This document shows, in pieces, positions 24,880 through 33,989 of a stretch of 64,000 bases of DNA. Under the pieces are notes generated by a model. That model made no database searches. It saw only the letters and a list, made by a program, of their open reading frames with translations, and was not told the origin of the DNA. The DNA is from Faecalicatena faecalis (GTDB lineage: Bacteria; Bacillota; Clostridia; Lachnospirales; Lachnospiraceae), in contig NZ_JABACJ020000022.1 of assembly GCF_012524165.2 (NCBI RefSeq), positions 18,849 through 82,848 on the forward strand. The letters are read 5' to 3'. The position numbers and the translations under genes were made by a program. Numbering within the stretch: position 1 is the first letter of the stretch; the number at the start of each line of letters is the position of its first letter.

Positions 24880-25845
24880 ATGGAAGACCTTTATGGGAGA
24901 AAGATAGATTATATGAGGATTTCGATTACAGACCGCTGTAACCTGCGGTGCCGGTACTGTATGCCGAACGGGATCGAGTGGATTCCCATGGACGAAATCC
25001 TGACATACGAGGAGATTGAAACAGTCTGCCGTGTGGCAGTGTCAGTCGGAATCAACAAGTTCAAGATCACAGGGGGAGAACCTCTCGTGAGAAAGGGCTG
25101 CCCGGAATTGATCGGGAATATCAAGAGGATTCCAGGGGTGGAGCAGGTGACCATCACGACAAACGGAATTCTGCTAAAGGAGCAGCTCGACAGGCTGATC
25201 CTGGCGGGTGTGGATGCAGTGAATGTAAGTCTGGATACCCTGGATCAGGAAAAGTTTAAGCAGATCACCGGATTTGATATGCTGGATCAGGTAGAAGCCT
25301 CTATTAAAAGTGCCGTAGATAAGGGACTCAGGGTGAAAATAAATACAGTCCTTCAAAAAGACGTGAATGACGAGGAGTGGCCGGGATTGATGAAACTGGC
25401 AAAAGATCACCGCCTGGATGTTCGTTTTATTGAAATGATGCCGATCGGGTATGGAAAAAAGAGCAGGATGATATCCAACAGCGATCTTCTGGCACAGATG
25501 CAGCAGCTTTATCCGGGGATGGAGCCGGATGAAAAAAGACACGGGAACGGCCCGGCGGTCTATTATAAGATACCGGGATTTGAGGGAAGCATCGGATTTA
25601 TCAGCGCCATCCATGGCAAGTTCTGCGGAAGCTGCAACCGAATCAGGATGACTTCCACCGGGGAACTCAAGGCCTGCCTGTGCTATCAGGATTCCGATTC
25701 CCTGCGGGATGCGGTCAGAAAAGGCGATGAAGACGAAGTCAGGAGACTTCTTGAACTGACAATCAGTAAGAAACCGGAAATGCACTGTTTTGAAACAGTA
25801 GATTCTGTCACAGAAAGCAGACAGATGGTAAAAATAGGAGGATAG
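24880..25845 (+). CDS. moaA: GTP 3',8-cyclase MoaA
   Basis: 321 residues, radical-SAM enzyme for the first step of molybdopterin synthesis (GTP to cyclic nucleotide intermediate). The SAM cluster motif C20-x3-C24-x2-C27 is in DRCNLRCRYCMP, followed by KITGGEPLVR. The second MoaA-specific 4Fe-4S site is FCGSCNRIRMTS...KACLC near residues 250-270. N and C ends match the family length. It overlaps nothing, but sits 3 bases after the MoeA-like gene. moaC, moaD and moaE are not in the window. Confidence 0.96.
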   Translation: MEDLYGRKIDYMRISITDRCNLRCRYCMPNGIEWIPMDEILTYEEIETVCRVAVSVGINKFKITGGEPLVRKGCPELIGNIKRIPGVEQVTITTNGILLKEQLDRLILAGVDAVNVSLDTLDQEKFKQITGFDMLDQVEASIKSAVDKGLRVKINTVLQKDVNDEEWPGLMKLAKDHRLDVRFIEMMPIGYGKKSRMISNSDLLAQMQQLYPGMEPDEKRHGNGPAVYYKIPGFEGSIGFISAIHGKFCGSCNRIRMTSTGELKACLCYQDSDSLRDAVRKGDEDEVRRLLELTISKKPEMHCFETVDSVTESRQMVKIGG

Positions 25846-25849
25846 GGAA

Positions 25850-26290
25850 ATGGGAAAAGTTTTAGGAATCTGTATCAGTGAGAAGCGCGGAACACAGAAG
25901 CATGAAGTGCAGGAAGCGAATATTGTAGAAGGCTGGGGCATCGAGGGGGATGCGCACGGCGGTAACTGGCACCGTCAGATCAGTCTCTTATCGTTCGAGA
26001 AAATAGAAGCGTTCCGTGCAAAAGGCGCTGACGTTGATTTTGGAGCATTCGGGGAAAATCTGATTGTAGAAGGATATGATCTTCGGACGCTGCCTCTGGG
26101 AAGCAAATTCAGGATCGGAGATGCACTGCTGGAACTGACACAGATCGGAAAGGAATGTCACAGCCACTGCGAGATTTTCAAGAAGATGGGTGAATGCATC
26201 ATGCCGAGGGAAGGTGTGTTCACAAAAGTACTGCACGGCGGACATATTCAGCCGGGAGACGAAGTGGAATTGATTCTGCCCGAGGAGTAA
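25850..26290 (+). CDS. MOSC-domain protein
   Basis: 146 residues, a single small MOSC (molybdenum cofactor sulfurase C-terminal) domain: GWGIEGDAHGG, the family core GAFGENLIVEG, and the conserved cysteine in IGKECHSHCEIF, which carries persulfide sulfur in related proteins. Single-domain MOSC proteins are thought to deliver sulfur or bind the cofactor. Last gene of the Moco operon. Confidence 0.92.
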   Translation: MGKVLGICISEKRGTQKHEVQEANIVEGWGIEGDAHGGNWHRQISLLSFEKIEAFRAKGADVDFGAFGENLIVEGYDLRTLPLGSKFRIGDALLELTQIGKECHSHCEIFKKMGECIMPREGVFTKVLHGGHIQPGDEVELILPEE

Positions 26291-26303
26291 AGTTTAGAGA
26301 ATT

Positions 26304-26332
26304 GCGGATACATCCGTCCGCTTTTCTTTGTG
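26304..26332 (+). terminator. Weak hairpin after the Moco operon
   Basis: GCGGA (26304-26308) pairs with TCCGC (26317-26321), followed by TTTTCTTT. The stem is short; it may only partly stop transcription into modABC. Confidence 0.4.
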
Positions 26333-26360
26333 ACCGTAATGTTTTTGAAAATATAACGGT
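26333..26360. promoter_or_regulatory. ModE-box-like inverted repeat upstream of modA
   Basis: ACCGTAATGT and ATATAACGGT form an imperfect palindrome with an 8-base spacer. The core CGTAATGT-N8-ATATAACG agrees closely with the CGTTATAT-N8-ACATAACG form of the E. coli modA operator, including spacing. It lies 2 bases before the -35 of the modA promoter. The ModE-like HTH at 22855 is the natural partner. Confidence 0.6.
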
Positions 26361-26361
26361 T

Positions 26362-26391
26362 TTGAAAAGCAGTAAGGCAGGTTCTTAATAT
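26362..26391 (+). promoter_or_regulatory. Promoter of modABC
   Basis: TTGAAA (26362-26367) and TAATAT (26386-26391) are 18 bases apart, 60-odd bases before the modA ATG. It directly follows the ModE-box-like repeat. Confidence 0.55.
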
Positions 26392-26455
26392 CCGTTTTGA
26401 GATATTATGAAAGGATCTATGGGCAGAAAAATCTGACATAGAGGGAGGAAAAGTT

Positions 26456-27400
26456 ATGAAAAAAAGAGTTTTAGCAGCAATGATGGCAGCGATGATGGTG
26501 TTCAGCTTGGCTGGATGCAGTGGTTCTTCTGACAAAAAAGCAGATGACAGCAAAAAAACGGAAGGTTCGAAGGAAGATGCAGGGGATGACCAAAAGGAAG
26601 ATACTGCTGCGGGGAAGAAGGAAGCCGGAAAAGAGGAATTTGAAGAGACGGAGATTCAGGTATTCATAGCAGCCAGTCTGAATACCGTTATGACGGAGCT
26701 TGCGGACAAATACAATGAAAAACAGCCGAATGTGAAGATTACTTACAATGCCGACAGTTCCGGTACTCTTTTGACACAGATTGAAGAAGGATATGAATGT
26801 GACCTTTTCTTCTCAGCGGCACAGAAGCAGATGGATGCATTGGAGAAGGATGGGCTTGTAAAGGATGGTACAAGGGCCAATGTGTTGAATAATCAGGTCG
26901 TTGTCGTAACCTTGAAGGACAGCGGTACAAAGGTGACGGGCCTTGAAAATCTGAAAGACGCTAAGAGCATCGCACTGGCAGGGGGGAGTGTTCCGGTCGG
27001 AAAATATACCAGACAGGCACTGATCAATCTGGGAATTCTGGAAAAAACGGATGAACCAGACGCCATTACAACGCAGCAGATTTCAGAAGCGCTCGGTGGT
27101 GTGGAGATCAGTGAGCAGGATAATGTGAGTAAGGTATTGGCAGCAGTCGTGGAAGGCTCTTGTGAAGTAGGAACGACATACTATTCTGATACCTATGGAT
27201 ATGAAGATGATCTTAATATTCTTGAGACGGTAAGCTATGATCTGACCGGAAATGTCATCTACCCAATTTGCCAGGTAGTGAACGACGAGGCGGATGAACT
27301 GCAGGCCAAAGCAGCCGCAGATTTTTATGAATTCATTTTGTCAGATGAGGCAAAGACGGTCTTTGATTCTTATTATTTCGATACGAATGTAGAGAGATAG
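26456..27400 (+). CDS. modA: Molybdate ABC transporter substrate-binding lipoprotein ModA
   Basis: 314 residues. Lipoprotein signal with lipobox LAGC (Cys21), then a Lys/Asp/Glu-rich linker (about 22-65) and the ModA fold: VFIAASLNTVMTELADKY, YNADSSGTLLTQIEEG, CDLFFSAAQKQMDAL, SVPVGKYTRQAL, all typical of molybdate/tungstate binders with Ser contacts to the oxyanion. It captures molybdate outside the membrane and delivers it to ModB. Start ATG at 26456 with GAGGGAGG upstream. Confidence 0.95.
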   Translation: MKKRVLAAMMAAMMVFSLAGCSGSSDKKADDSKKTEGSKEDAGDDQKEDTAAGKKEAGKEEFEETEIQVFIAASLNTVMTELADKYNEKQPNVKITYNADSSGTLLTQIEEGYECDLFFSAAQKQMDALEKDGLVKDGTRANVLNNQVVVVTLKDSGTKVTGLENLKDAKSIALAGGSVPVGKYTRQALINLGILEKTDEPDAITTQQISEALGGVEISEQDNVSKVLAAVVEGSCEVGTTYYSDTYGYEDDLNILETVSYDLTGNVIYPICQVVNDEADELQAKAAADFYEFILSDEAKTVFDSYYFDTNVER

Positions 27401-27524
27401 GAGAGACTATAAGCAGAGAAGGTCAGTATAGGAGGGAAGGCACAGCCCGATTCATATCACTCAAGGTAAAAGACAATATAGGTAATGATTACTTAAGGAA
27501 ATAAACGCAGGGAGGAACGTAAAA

Positions 27525-28229
27525 ATGGAAGAAATTTTAGCAATTCTAAAGGAGCTGGACTGGAGCCCGCTGTATATCTCATTGAAAACGGGAGTTGTGG
27601 CTACCATTTTTTCTTTCTTCCTGGGAATATTTGCGGCAAGGAAGGTATTGAAGGCAGGGCCGAAGTTCAAGGCAGTGGCAGACGGAATTCTGACACTGCC
27701 TATGGTGCTGCCGCCGACTGTAGCAGGTTTTTTTCTGCTGCTGTTGTTCAGTAGGAGAAGGCCGCTTGGTATCTTTCTGTTCGAGACCTTCGATATCAAG
27801 ATCGTACAGACATGGACCGGATGCATCATCGCGGCGACAGTCATTGCCTTTCCACTGATGTACCGCAATGCGAGGGCAGCTTTTGAACAGATCGATGTGA
27901 ATCTGATCTATGCGGCGCGGACACTGGGGATGAGTGAAATTCAGATTTTCTGGAAGGTGGCTGTTCCGTCAGCAGGACCAGGAATCATGTCGGGAACCAT
28001 CCTCACCTTTGCAAGGGCGATGGGAGAATATGGAGCGACCTCCATGCTTGCAGGAAATATCCCAGGTAAAACGGGAACCATTTCCCAAAGAATCGCTATG
28101 GTGATTCAGGATGGAAATTATCTGACGGCAGGGGTGTGGGTCGTGATTGTCATGTTGATCGCGTTCGGAATTATTTTTCTCATGAACCTGTTAAGCGGCA
28201 GGAATATGAAGCAAGTAAAACGGTGGTAG
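27525..28229 (+). CDS. modB: Molybdate ABC permease ModB
   Basis: 234 residues with five to six membrane segments. The EAA-type cytoplasmic loop is ARTLGMSEIQIFWKVAVPSAGPG, and FARAMGEYGATSMLAGN is the family signature. ATG with GGGAGG. The 124-base gap from modA has no visible terminator, so the three mod genes are probably one transcript. Confidence 0.95.
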   Translation: MEEILAILKELDWSPLYISLKTGVVATIFSFFLGIFAARKVLKAGPKFKAVADGILTLPMVLPPTVAGFFLLLLFSRRRPLGIFLFETFDIKIVQTWTGCIIAATVIAFPLMYRNARAAFEQIDVNLIYAARTLGMSEIQIFWKVAVPSAGPGIMSGTILTFARAMGEYGATSMLAGNIPGKTGTISQRIAMVIQDGNYLTAGVWVVIVMLIAFGIIFLMNLLSGRNMKQVKRW

Positions 28230-28242
28230 GAGAATATAAGGG

Positions 28243-29292
28243 ATGGCTGTTGATATTGAATTTCAAAAGAAACTGGGAAATTTTACACTGAATATGTGCC
28301 TGAAAAGTGAAAGCAGGAGGATTGGTATCCTGGGTGCTTCCGGCTGTGGTAAGAGTATGACTTTAAAAAGCATAGCAGGGATTGTGACGCCGGATGAAGG
28401 CAGGATCATGATAGATGGGAAGGTCGTTTTTGACTCTTCAAGAAAGCTGAATCTAAAACCACAGGCCCGCAATGTCGGGTATCTGTTCCAGAACTATGCC
28501 TTATTTCCGACCATGACGGTCAAGGCCAATATTGCTGCGGGATTAAAGGGGACGAAGCTGCAGAAGAGCCGGCGGGTGGAAGAGATGGTGAAAAAATTCC
28601 AGTTGGAGGGACTAGGAGACCGTCTGCCCGGCGACCTGTCAGGGGGACAGCAGCAGAGGGTCGCACTTGCCAGAATCATGGCATATGAGCCGGATGTCAT
28701 CCTGCTGGATGAGCCATTCTCTGCATTAGATGTGTTCTTGAAAGACAGGCTGCAGCAGGAGATGATAGAAATTCTTTCGGATTATGCCGGAACGGTCATA
28801 CTCGTTTCCCATAGCAGAGATGAAATCTACCGATTTAGTGATGAACTGTTGATCATGGATGCTGGAAATGCCATCTGTTTTGGAAAGACAAGGGAGATTT
28901 TCGCAGATCCACAATGGAAGGATGCTGCAAGGCTCACGGGATGCAAAAATATTGCAGAGATAAGGCGTCTGGGAGATCATATGATCGAGGTACCGAATTG
29001 GGGAATTACACTTCGTATGACAAGAACAGTTCCCCAGGATATACGATACCTTGGAGTACGCGCACATGATTTCGTGCCAATCTGGGGGCAAGAGGTAAAA
29101 AATAGCATTCCTGTAGAGGTCAGGAGCGTGGCAGAGCTGCAGTTCGAGAAGAAATATTTTCTAAAAGGTGCCGTGGAGGAGGCCGAGGAAATCTGCTGGT
29201 TCGTGCAGAGAGAGCTTTGGGAAGTGCTGGATCAGAAGGGAATGCCGGATTACCTGGGAATCCCGGAGGAGAAGGTATTGCTGTTGAGATGA
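28243..29292 (+). CDS. modC: Molybdate ABC transporter ATPase ModC
   Basis: 349 residues. Walker A GASGCGKSMT, Q-loop region LFQNYALFPTMT, signature LSGGQQQRVALAR, Walker B VILLDEPFSALD and H-loop SHSRDE are all intact. The C-terminal 100 residues resemble a degenerate MOP/TOBE regulatory domain (RYLGVRAHDF). Thirteen bases after modB. Confidence 0.95.
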   Translation: MAVDIEFQKKLGNFTLNMCLKSESRRIGILGASGCGKSMTLKSIAGIVTPDEGRIMIDGKVVFDSSRKLNLKPQARNVGYLFQNYALFPTMTVKANIAAGLKGTKLQKSRRVEEMVKKFQLEGLGDRLPGDLSGGQQQRVALARIMAYEPDVILLDEPFSALDVFLKDRLQQEMIEILSDYAGTVILVSHSRDEIYRFSDELLIMDAGNAICFGKTREIFADPQWKDAARLTGCKNIAEIRRLGDHMIEVPNWGITLRMTRTVPQDIRYLGVRAHDFVPIWGQEVKNSIPVEVRSVAELQFEKKYFLKGAVEEAEEICWFVQRELWEVLDQKGMPDYLGIPEEKVLLLR

Positions 29293-29407
29293 CGGGGGGA
29301 CTTAAAACACAGACATTTGTTTTTGTGGACTGTTTATTTGAAGTATAGTAAACTAGGTTTAAAGAAAGGCAAAAGCGGTAGGAGCGGATGCAGGAGGAAC
29401 CACAAGA

Positions 29408-30961
29408 ATGAAGCTGTTGATTGCAGATGATGAAAAGCTGACCAGGGTCGGCCTTTATGAGAGTATACCCTGGAAGGAACTGCATATTGATGAGGTATAT
29501 CTGGCAGATGACGGGGTACATGGACTGGAGCTTGTAAAAAGGCACCAGCCGGAGATTATCCTGTCAGATGTCCGCATGCCCCGCATGGATGGAATCACCA
29601 TGGCAGAAAAAATACAGGAGCTATATCCAGATACCTGTATTATTTTTATGAGCGGATATTCCGACAAGGAATATCTCAAAGCAGCGATTAAGCTGAAAGC
29701 TATCAGTTATGTAGAGAAGCCGATCAACCATCTGGAAGTAAAGGAGGCCGTGGAGGAAGCGGTCCGAAATATCGAACGGATTCGGCGCAGCAGGCATTCA
29801 GAGCTTCTGCAGTATCAGGAGAAGAGCAGCAGACTTGCGCTCTATATCACCCAGGATGGAAAATCCCAGGAGGAGGCATTGCAGATACAAGAAGAGCTGC
29901 AGCTTCCGATTGGTGAGAGTACATACTTTACCACCTGTATTGTAGAATTTATGACACCGATTTCCGAGCTGCCTGGTCAAAAGCTTAAAAAGGCACTGGA
30001 GGAATTTGCGGGGGCCGCAGAGCTGCATAAATATAGAATCCTACATGCTTACAAGAGCGATTCCTATCTCTTGATTCATTTTTATAGCGATCATGCAGAT
30101 TATGAGCAGGGATTTGAACGGTGCATTGAAATATTAAAAGAAACTGCAGGCTGTTTTGGAGATTTCTTCATTGCTGTCGGTAAAAGGGTCTGTGGAATCC
30201 AGAAAGCATATCTTTCTTATAATAGTGCGGCAGCGGCCCTTCAGAGAGGATTTTTTAATGAACTGAATACGGTTCTTAGGGAGGGAAGGCCGGAGAAATT
30301 TCAGGCGCTTTTAACGGATATGTCTCCCAGGCTGCGCCAGGTGATTTCATCCAAGGACCGCAGACAGGCCCTGGAAGTGGCGGATTCTGTGTATCAGAGT
30401 CTGTATGACTGCCGTACCATGCTGGCCGGCCAGGTCAAGGACATTTATTATAAGTATTTCATGCAGCTTGAGAATGCTCTGGACCGGAATCAGATTCTGT
30501 CAGAGAATAACGTGCCGGATGCGAATGACACAATATGGGGAAGAATCTCAAAATGTAAGACATTGAAGGAGCTTCACGAGATCTTCTGCCGCCAGATCGA
30601 CGAATTATTCGATGCTTTGGAGGAGGGGGAACACGAGAATCCTGTCATCTTTAGAATCAAAGATTTTATCAGGAAAAATATCTCCAATGAGGCCTTGTCA
30701 GTCAAAGATATCAGCGAATACGCTCATCTGTCTCCCAGCTATGCCTGCACTCTGTTTAAGAATGAGACGGGGAAAACATTGAACCAGTATATTACGGAGT
30801 TCAGGATGGAGCTGGCAAAGCAGCTCTTGGAGGATTCACGTTATACCATCCACGAGATTTCATCCAGAGTGGGATATAGTGATGGGAATTATTTTAGCAA
30901 GACATTTAAAAAGGCAATGGGGCTTACCCCTTCTGAATACAGGGAGAAGATGTTAAGATGA
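29408..30961 (+). CDS. YesN-type response regulator (REC + AraC HTH)
   Basis: 517 residues. The receiver domain has the acidic pair in LLIADDEKLTR, the phospho-acceptor Asp in IILSDVRMPRMDG and the conserved Lys in YVEKPI. A middle sensor-like region of about 270 residues follows, then an AraC HTH pair (LSVKDISEYAHLSPSYACTL and IHEISSRVGYSDGNYFSKTF) ending TPSEYREKM. AGGAGG precedes the ATG. The stop overlaps the kinase start (ATGA). With the next two genes it forms a sensor operon, probably controlling the transporter at 33990 or the operon at 36001. Confidence 0.93.
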   Translation: MKLLIADDEKLTRVGLYESIPWKELHIDEVYLADDGVHGLELVKRHQPEIILSDVRMPRMDGITMAEKIQELYPDTCIIFMSGYSDKEYLKAAIKLKAISYVEKPINHLEVKEAVEEAVRNIERIRRSRHSELLQYQEKSSRLALYITQDGKSQEEALQIQEELQLPIGESTYFTTCIVEFMTPISELPGQKLKKALEEFAGAAELHKYRILHAYKSDSYLLIHFYSDHADYEQGFERCIEILKETAGCFGDFFIAVGKRVCGIQKAYLSYNSAAAALQRGFFNELNTVLREGRPEKFQALLTDMSPRLRQVISSKDRRQALEVADSVYQSLYDCRTMLAGQVKDIYYKYFMQLENALDRNQILSENNVPDANDTIWGRISKCKTLKELHEIFCRQIDELFDALEEGEHENPVIFRIKDFIRKNISNEALSVKDISEYAHLSPSYACTLFKNETGKTLNQYITEFRMELAKQLLEDSRYTIHEISSRVGYSDGNYFSKTFKKAMGLTPSEYREKMLR

Positions 30962-32865
30962 TAGGTCCGTTCCGAAAAATGACAAAATACTATACGGACG
31001 ACATGGGGCTGAGGAAGAAACTGACGATTTCACATCTGGTAGTCGTTATCATTCCTCTGATTTTGGTGTCCATTTTTTTATATTCCAGCTTTTACGATAT
31101 GGTGATTAAAAATATGATCGCATCGGAGCAGACCTTATCCGTACAGACCAGCGATACCCTCAAGGCAACGATCAGTCAGGCGGCTTATGCAGCGAACTCG
31201 ATCCTGGACAGTCAGGTCACACGGGAGCTGTTCGGGGAAGAGGGGGATCTGTCTGTTGTGGAGAGTGTGGACGGACAGAAGATCGTCAACTACTATCAGA
31301 CGATTTTAGCGATGATTGATGGGGAACTGATAACAGATATCCGTATCTATTATGATGCGCCCTATACCCGGCTATCAGACTTTAATATGCTGGAAACGCC
31401 AGTTTTTCAGCCGTTAGAGAAAATGACCAGCTCATATTGGTATGGAATCCTCAGTACTACAGCGGATTCTGCACTTTTCTGTCCTTCTCTTTACCTGTCT
31501 TTGACAGAAATTAGGGAGAATGGTGAACTGGCCTATATCACCCGTGTTCCTTATGGTGAGGGAAAGGGCGATGCTGCGTTCATTGCAGTCTATTTCTCCA
31601 AAGATAAGATTCAGAATATTTTAAGTCAGAATATCACAGTAAATGACAGTGCGGCCTATATTCTCAACGAAAAATCCACTTTGATCGCGGCCTCTGATGC
31701 GGCGTTGACTGGGGAGTATTTTACAGAACTTGACCGAATCAAGGAACTCACCCAGACGGAGAATAATTTCGTGACTGCACCTTTTCTCGAACAGAAGCTT
31801 TATCTGGGATATCATGTGATTGACAATAGTGACTGGTATATGATATCTGTGATTCCATCCAGTACGGTCATGCAAAAGGGAAAGGTGCTGATTTTTGAGT
31901 TCCTGGGGCTTTATTTAGTCGTAGTGATTCTGGCATTCATAGTGGCATACCGTCTGTCCGGCTCGATTGTAAAACGGATTTCTGCGGTGGTAAAGCAGAT
32001 GCAGAAGGTGAAGCTGAACCGCCCGGAGCGGATTCAGGCGGTCCAGGAGACACAGGATGAGATCGGAGGGCTGGTCCACACTTATAACTATATGACAGAC
32101 GAGATCAATACATTGATGGAGCAGCAGGAGAGGACGGCCAAAGAGCTGCGGCTCACAGAATTTGCCGCCTTACAGGCACAGATCAATCCGCACTTTCTAT
32201 ATAATTCATTGGATATGATCAACTGGCACACCCAGAAGGGGGAAAAGGAGGAGGCCGCAAAGGCGATTCAGGCGCTTTCTAAGTTCTATAAGCTGACCTT
32301 AAGCAAGAAGAATGCTGCAGTTACGATGGCGGTGGAACTGGAGCATGTGTCACTTTATGTGGAGCTCCAAAATATGCGCTATGATGATAAAATCGAGCTG
32401 TTGATCGATATTCCGCCGGATATGCTGGGCTGTATGATTCCGCGCCTGACCTTTCAGCCAATTGTGGAAAATGCGATCCTGCACGGAATCATGAGGAAGC
32501 CGGAGAAAGAGGGAAATATCGTAATTACAGGATGGAGAGAGGGAACGGATTTGGTATACCTCATTTCAGATGATGGTGTGGGGATGGAGCAAGAAGTGCT
32601 GAATCAAATTCTCACGGGGGAAGGTAAGAGCAGCAAAGGGACGAGGATCGGTGTCTATAACACGCACCGCAGACTTCAATTGTTATATGGGGAATCTTAT
32701 GGGCTGACTTATGAAAGTACGGTACATCAGGGAACCGATGTGTATATCAGGATACCGGAAATGGGAGCAGATTATGAAGAGTATCATACGATGGAAAGCA
32801 CTGACAGCAGCCTTCCTGGCAGCAGCGGGGATGCTGCTGATAATGGGATGCAGCAGGAAAGATGA
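30958..32865 (+). CDS. YesM-type sensor histidine kinase
   Basis: 635 residues. A membrane helix near residues 22-42, an extracytoplasmic dCache-like sensor (about 45-300), a second helix (about 305-330), HAMP (RISAVVKQMQKV...), then the His_kinase motif INPHFLYNSLDMINWHTQ with the phospho-acceptor His, and an HATPase domain (VENAILHG, ISDDGVGM, GTRIGVYN). The start overlaps the regulator gene by four bases. The final 30 codons run 92 bases into the following lipoprotein gene, leaving a hydrophilic tail after the usual family end. Confidence 0.93.
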   Translation: MIGPFRKMTKYYTDDMGLRKKLTISHLVVVIIPLILVSIFLYSSFYDMVIKNMIASEQTLSVQTSDTLKATISQAAYAANSILDSQVTRELFGEEGDLSVVESVDGQKIVNYYQTILAMIDGELITDIRIYYDAPYTRLSDFNMLETPVFQPLEKMTSSYWYGILSTTADSALFCPSLYLSLTEIRENGELAYITRVPYGEGKGDAAFIAVYFSKDKIQNILSQNITVNDSAAYILNEKSTLIAASDAALTGEYFTELDRIKELTQTENNFVTAPFLEQKLYLGYHVIDNSDWYMISVIPSSTVMQKGKVLIFEFLGLYLVVVILAFIVAYRLSGSIVKRISAVVKQMQKVKLNRPERIQAVQETQDEIGGLVHTYNYMTDEINTLMEQQERTAKELRLTEFAALQAQINPHFLYNSLDMINWHTQKGEKEEAAKAIQALSKFYKLTLSKKNAAVTMAVELEHVSLYVELQNMRYDDKIELLIDIPPDMLGCMIPRLTFQPIVENAILHGIMRKPEKEGNIVITGWREGTDLVYLISDDGVGMEQEVLNQILTGEGKSSKGTRIGVYNTHRRLQLLYGESYGLTYESTVHQGTDVYIRIPEMGADYEEYHTMESTDSSLPGSSGDAADNGMQQER

Positions 32866-33808
32866 GGGAAGGACTTACGCGATTGTTACGAAGTCTGCCC
32901 AGAATGAGTACAATGATCTGATTGTGCAGGGATTTAAAGAGGTCATAGAGGAAGAGGGCGGAAGCTGTCTGGTAGAACAGCCGGAATCTGCAACAGCCGA
33001 ATCGCAGATCAGGATCGTGGAAGAATTGATCCAGCGGGAGGTAGATGCCATTGCGATTGCAGCTAACGACTCCGACGGACTGGAAAAGGTACTGGCAGAA
33101 GCCATGGAGAAAGGAATTCAGGTTTCCACGTTTGATTCGGATTCCAATGCAAAAAGCAGGAAGGTATTTGTGAACCAGGCCTTGGAGGAGGAAGTCGGAA
33201 AGGTTCTGATGGAGGCAGTCTATGATATGGCAGAACAGGAGGGGCAATGGGCCATCTTATCGTCCACCAGCCAGGCGGCCAATCAAAACGTCTGGATCAA
33301 TGCCATGAAGGCGGAGGTCGAGAAGGAAAAGTACCGGGATATGCGCCTGGTCGACATTGTATACGGAAATGATGATTATGAGGTCTCTGTCAAAGCGGCT
33401 GAAAAGCTGCTTAAGGAACATCCTGACTTAAAGGTGATCTGTTCGCCGACCGCAGTCGGGATTAAGGCAGCCTGCCAGGTTGTTTCTCAGGCAGCGGACA
33501 GAGAGGTGAAGGTGACTGGATTGGGGATACCATCAGATATCGCTGAATATGTAGGGAATCAGGAAGAAGGAAAGCCCTGTCCCTATCTGTATCTTTGGAA
33601 TCCCAGGGAGATGGGGCGTTTATCCGCTTATGTGTCCCTGAATCTGGTAGATGGAACCATATCGGGCGAGGTAGGGGAAACCTTTACAACGGCGCATAAC
33701 GAAGAGTTCGTGATTACCCAATCTACCAACAAAGGCAGTCAGGTAGTGCTTGGGGAGCCCCTGTATATTGGCCCGGATAACATTGCATATTGGAAAGAAA
33801 AATTATAA
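32774..33808 (+). CDS. Periplasmic-binding-protein-like sugar-binding lipoprotein (RbsB/LsrB class)
   Basis: 344 residues from the ATG at 32774, with GGGAG seven bases upstream; the frame is open earlier inside the kinase gene but lacks a ribosome site and signal peptide. A signal helix ends with the lipobox LIMGC, followed by a type I binding-protein fold: YAIVTKSAQNEYNDLI, VDAIAIAANDSDGLE, STFDSDSN, GQWAILSSTSQAANQNVW, DLKVICSPTAVG. Resembles rhamnose/AI-2/xylose binders. No cognate ABC permease or ATPase lies next to it. It is fused by overlap to a kinase/regulator pair, so a sensory role is likely, as in XylFII-LytST. Confidence 0.88.
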   Translation: MKSIIRWKALTAAFLAAAGMLLIMGCSRKDEGRTYAIVTKSAQNEYNDLIVQGFKEVIEEEGGSCLVEQPESATAESQIRIVEELIQREVDAIAIAANDSDGLEKVLAEAMEKGIQVSTFDSDSNAKSRKVFVNQALEEEVGKVLMEAVYDMAEQEGQWAILSSTSQAANQNVWINAMKAEVEKEKYRDMRLVDIVYGNDDYEVSVKAAEKLLKEHPDLKVICSPTAVGIKAACQVVSQAADREVKVTGLGIPSDIAEYVGNQEEGKPCPYLYLWNPREMGRLSAYVSLNLVDGTISGEVGETFTTAHNEEFVITQSTNKGSQVVLGEPLYIGPDNIAYWKEKL

Positions 33809-33989
33809 GAAGAAAATAGAACCAAAAAATAGAAGGAAAAATAGAAAGAAAAATATTTTACCGGGTATCGAAATATTTTACGGTAGTTCATCTGAAAATC
33901 CAGTGTTAAGATTTGATTACATCAAAGAACGGACAGATTCGTTTGTAGGTTTTCGTTGTATATCATGAGGACAAGGAGAGGGAAGAAAG

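Noticed and set aside
25174..25941. 255-codon minus-strand open frame across moaA
   Set aside because: Antisense shadow of a well-identified gene; no motif or ribosome site.
26291..26455. Moco riboswitch before modA
   Set aside because: The gap lacks the GC-rich conserved core of that riboswitch and is better explained by a ModE-like operator.
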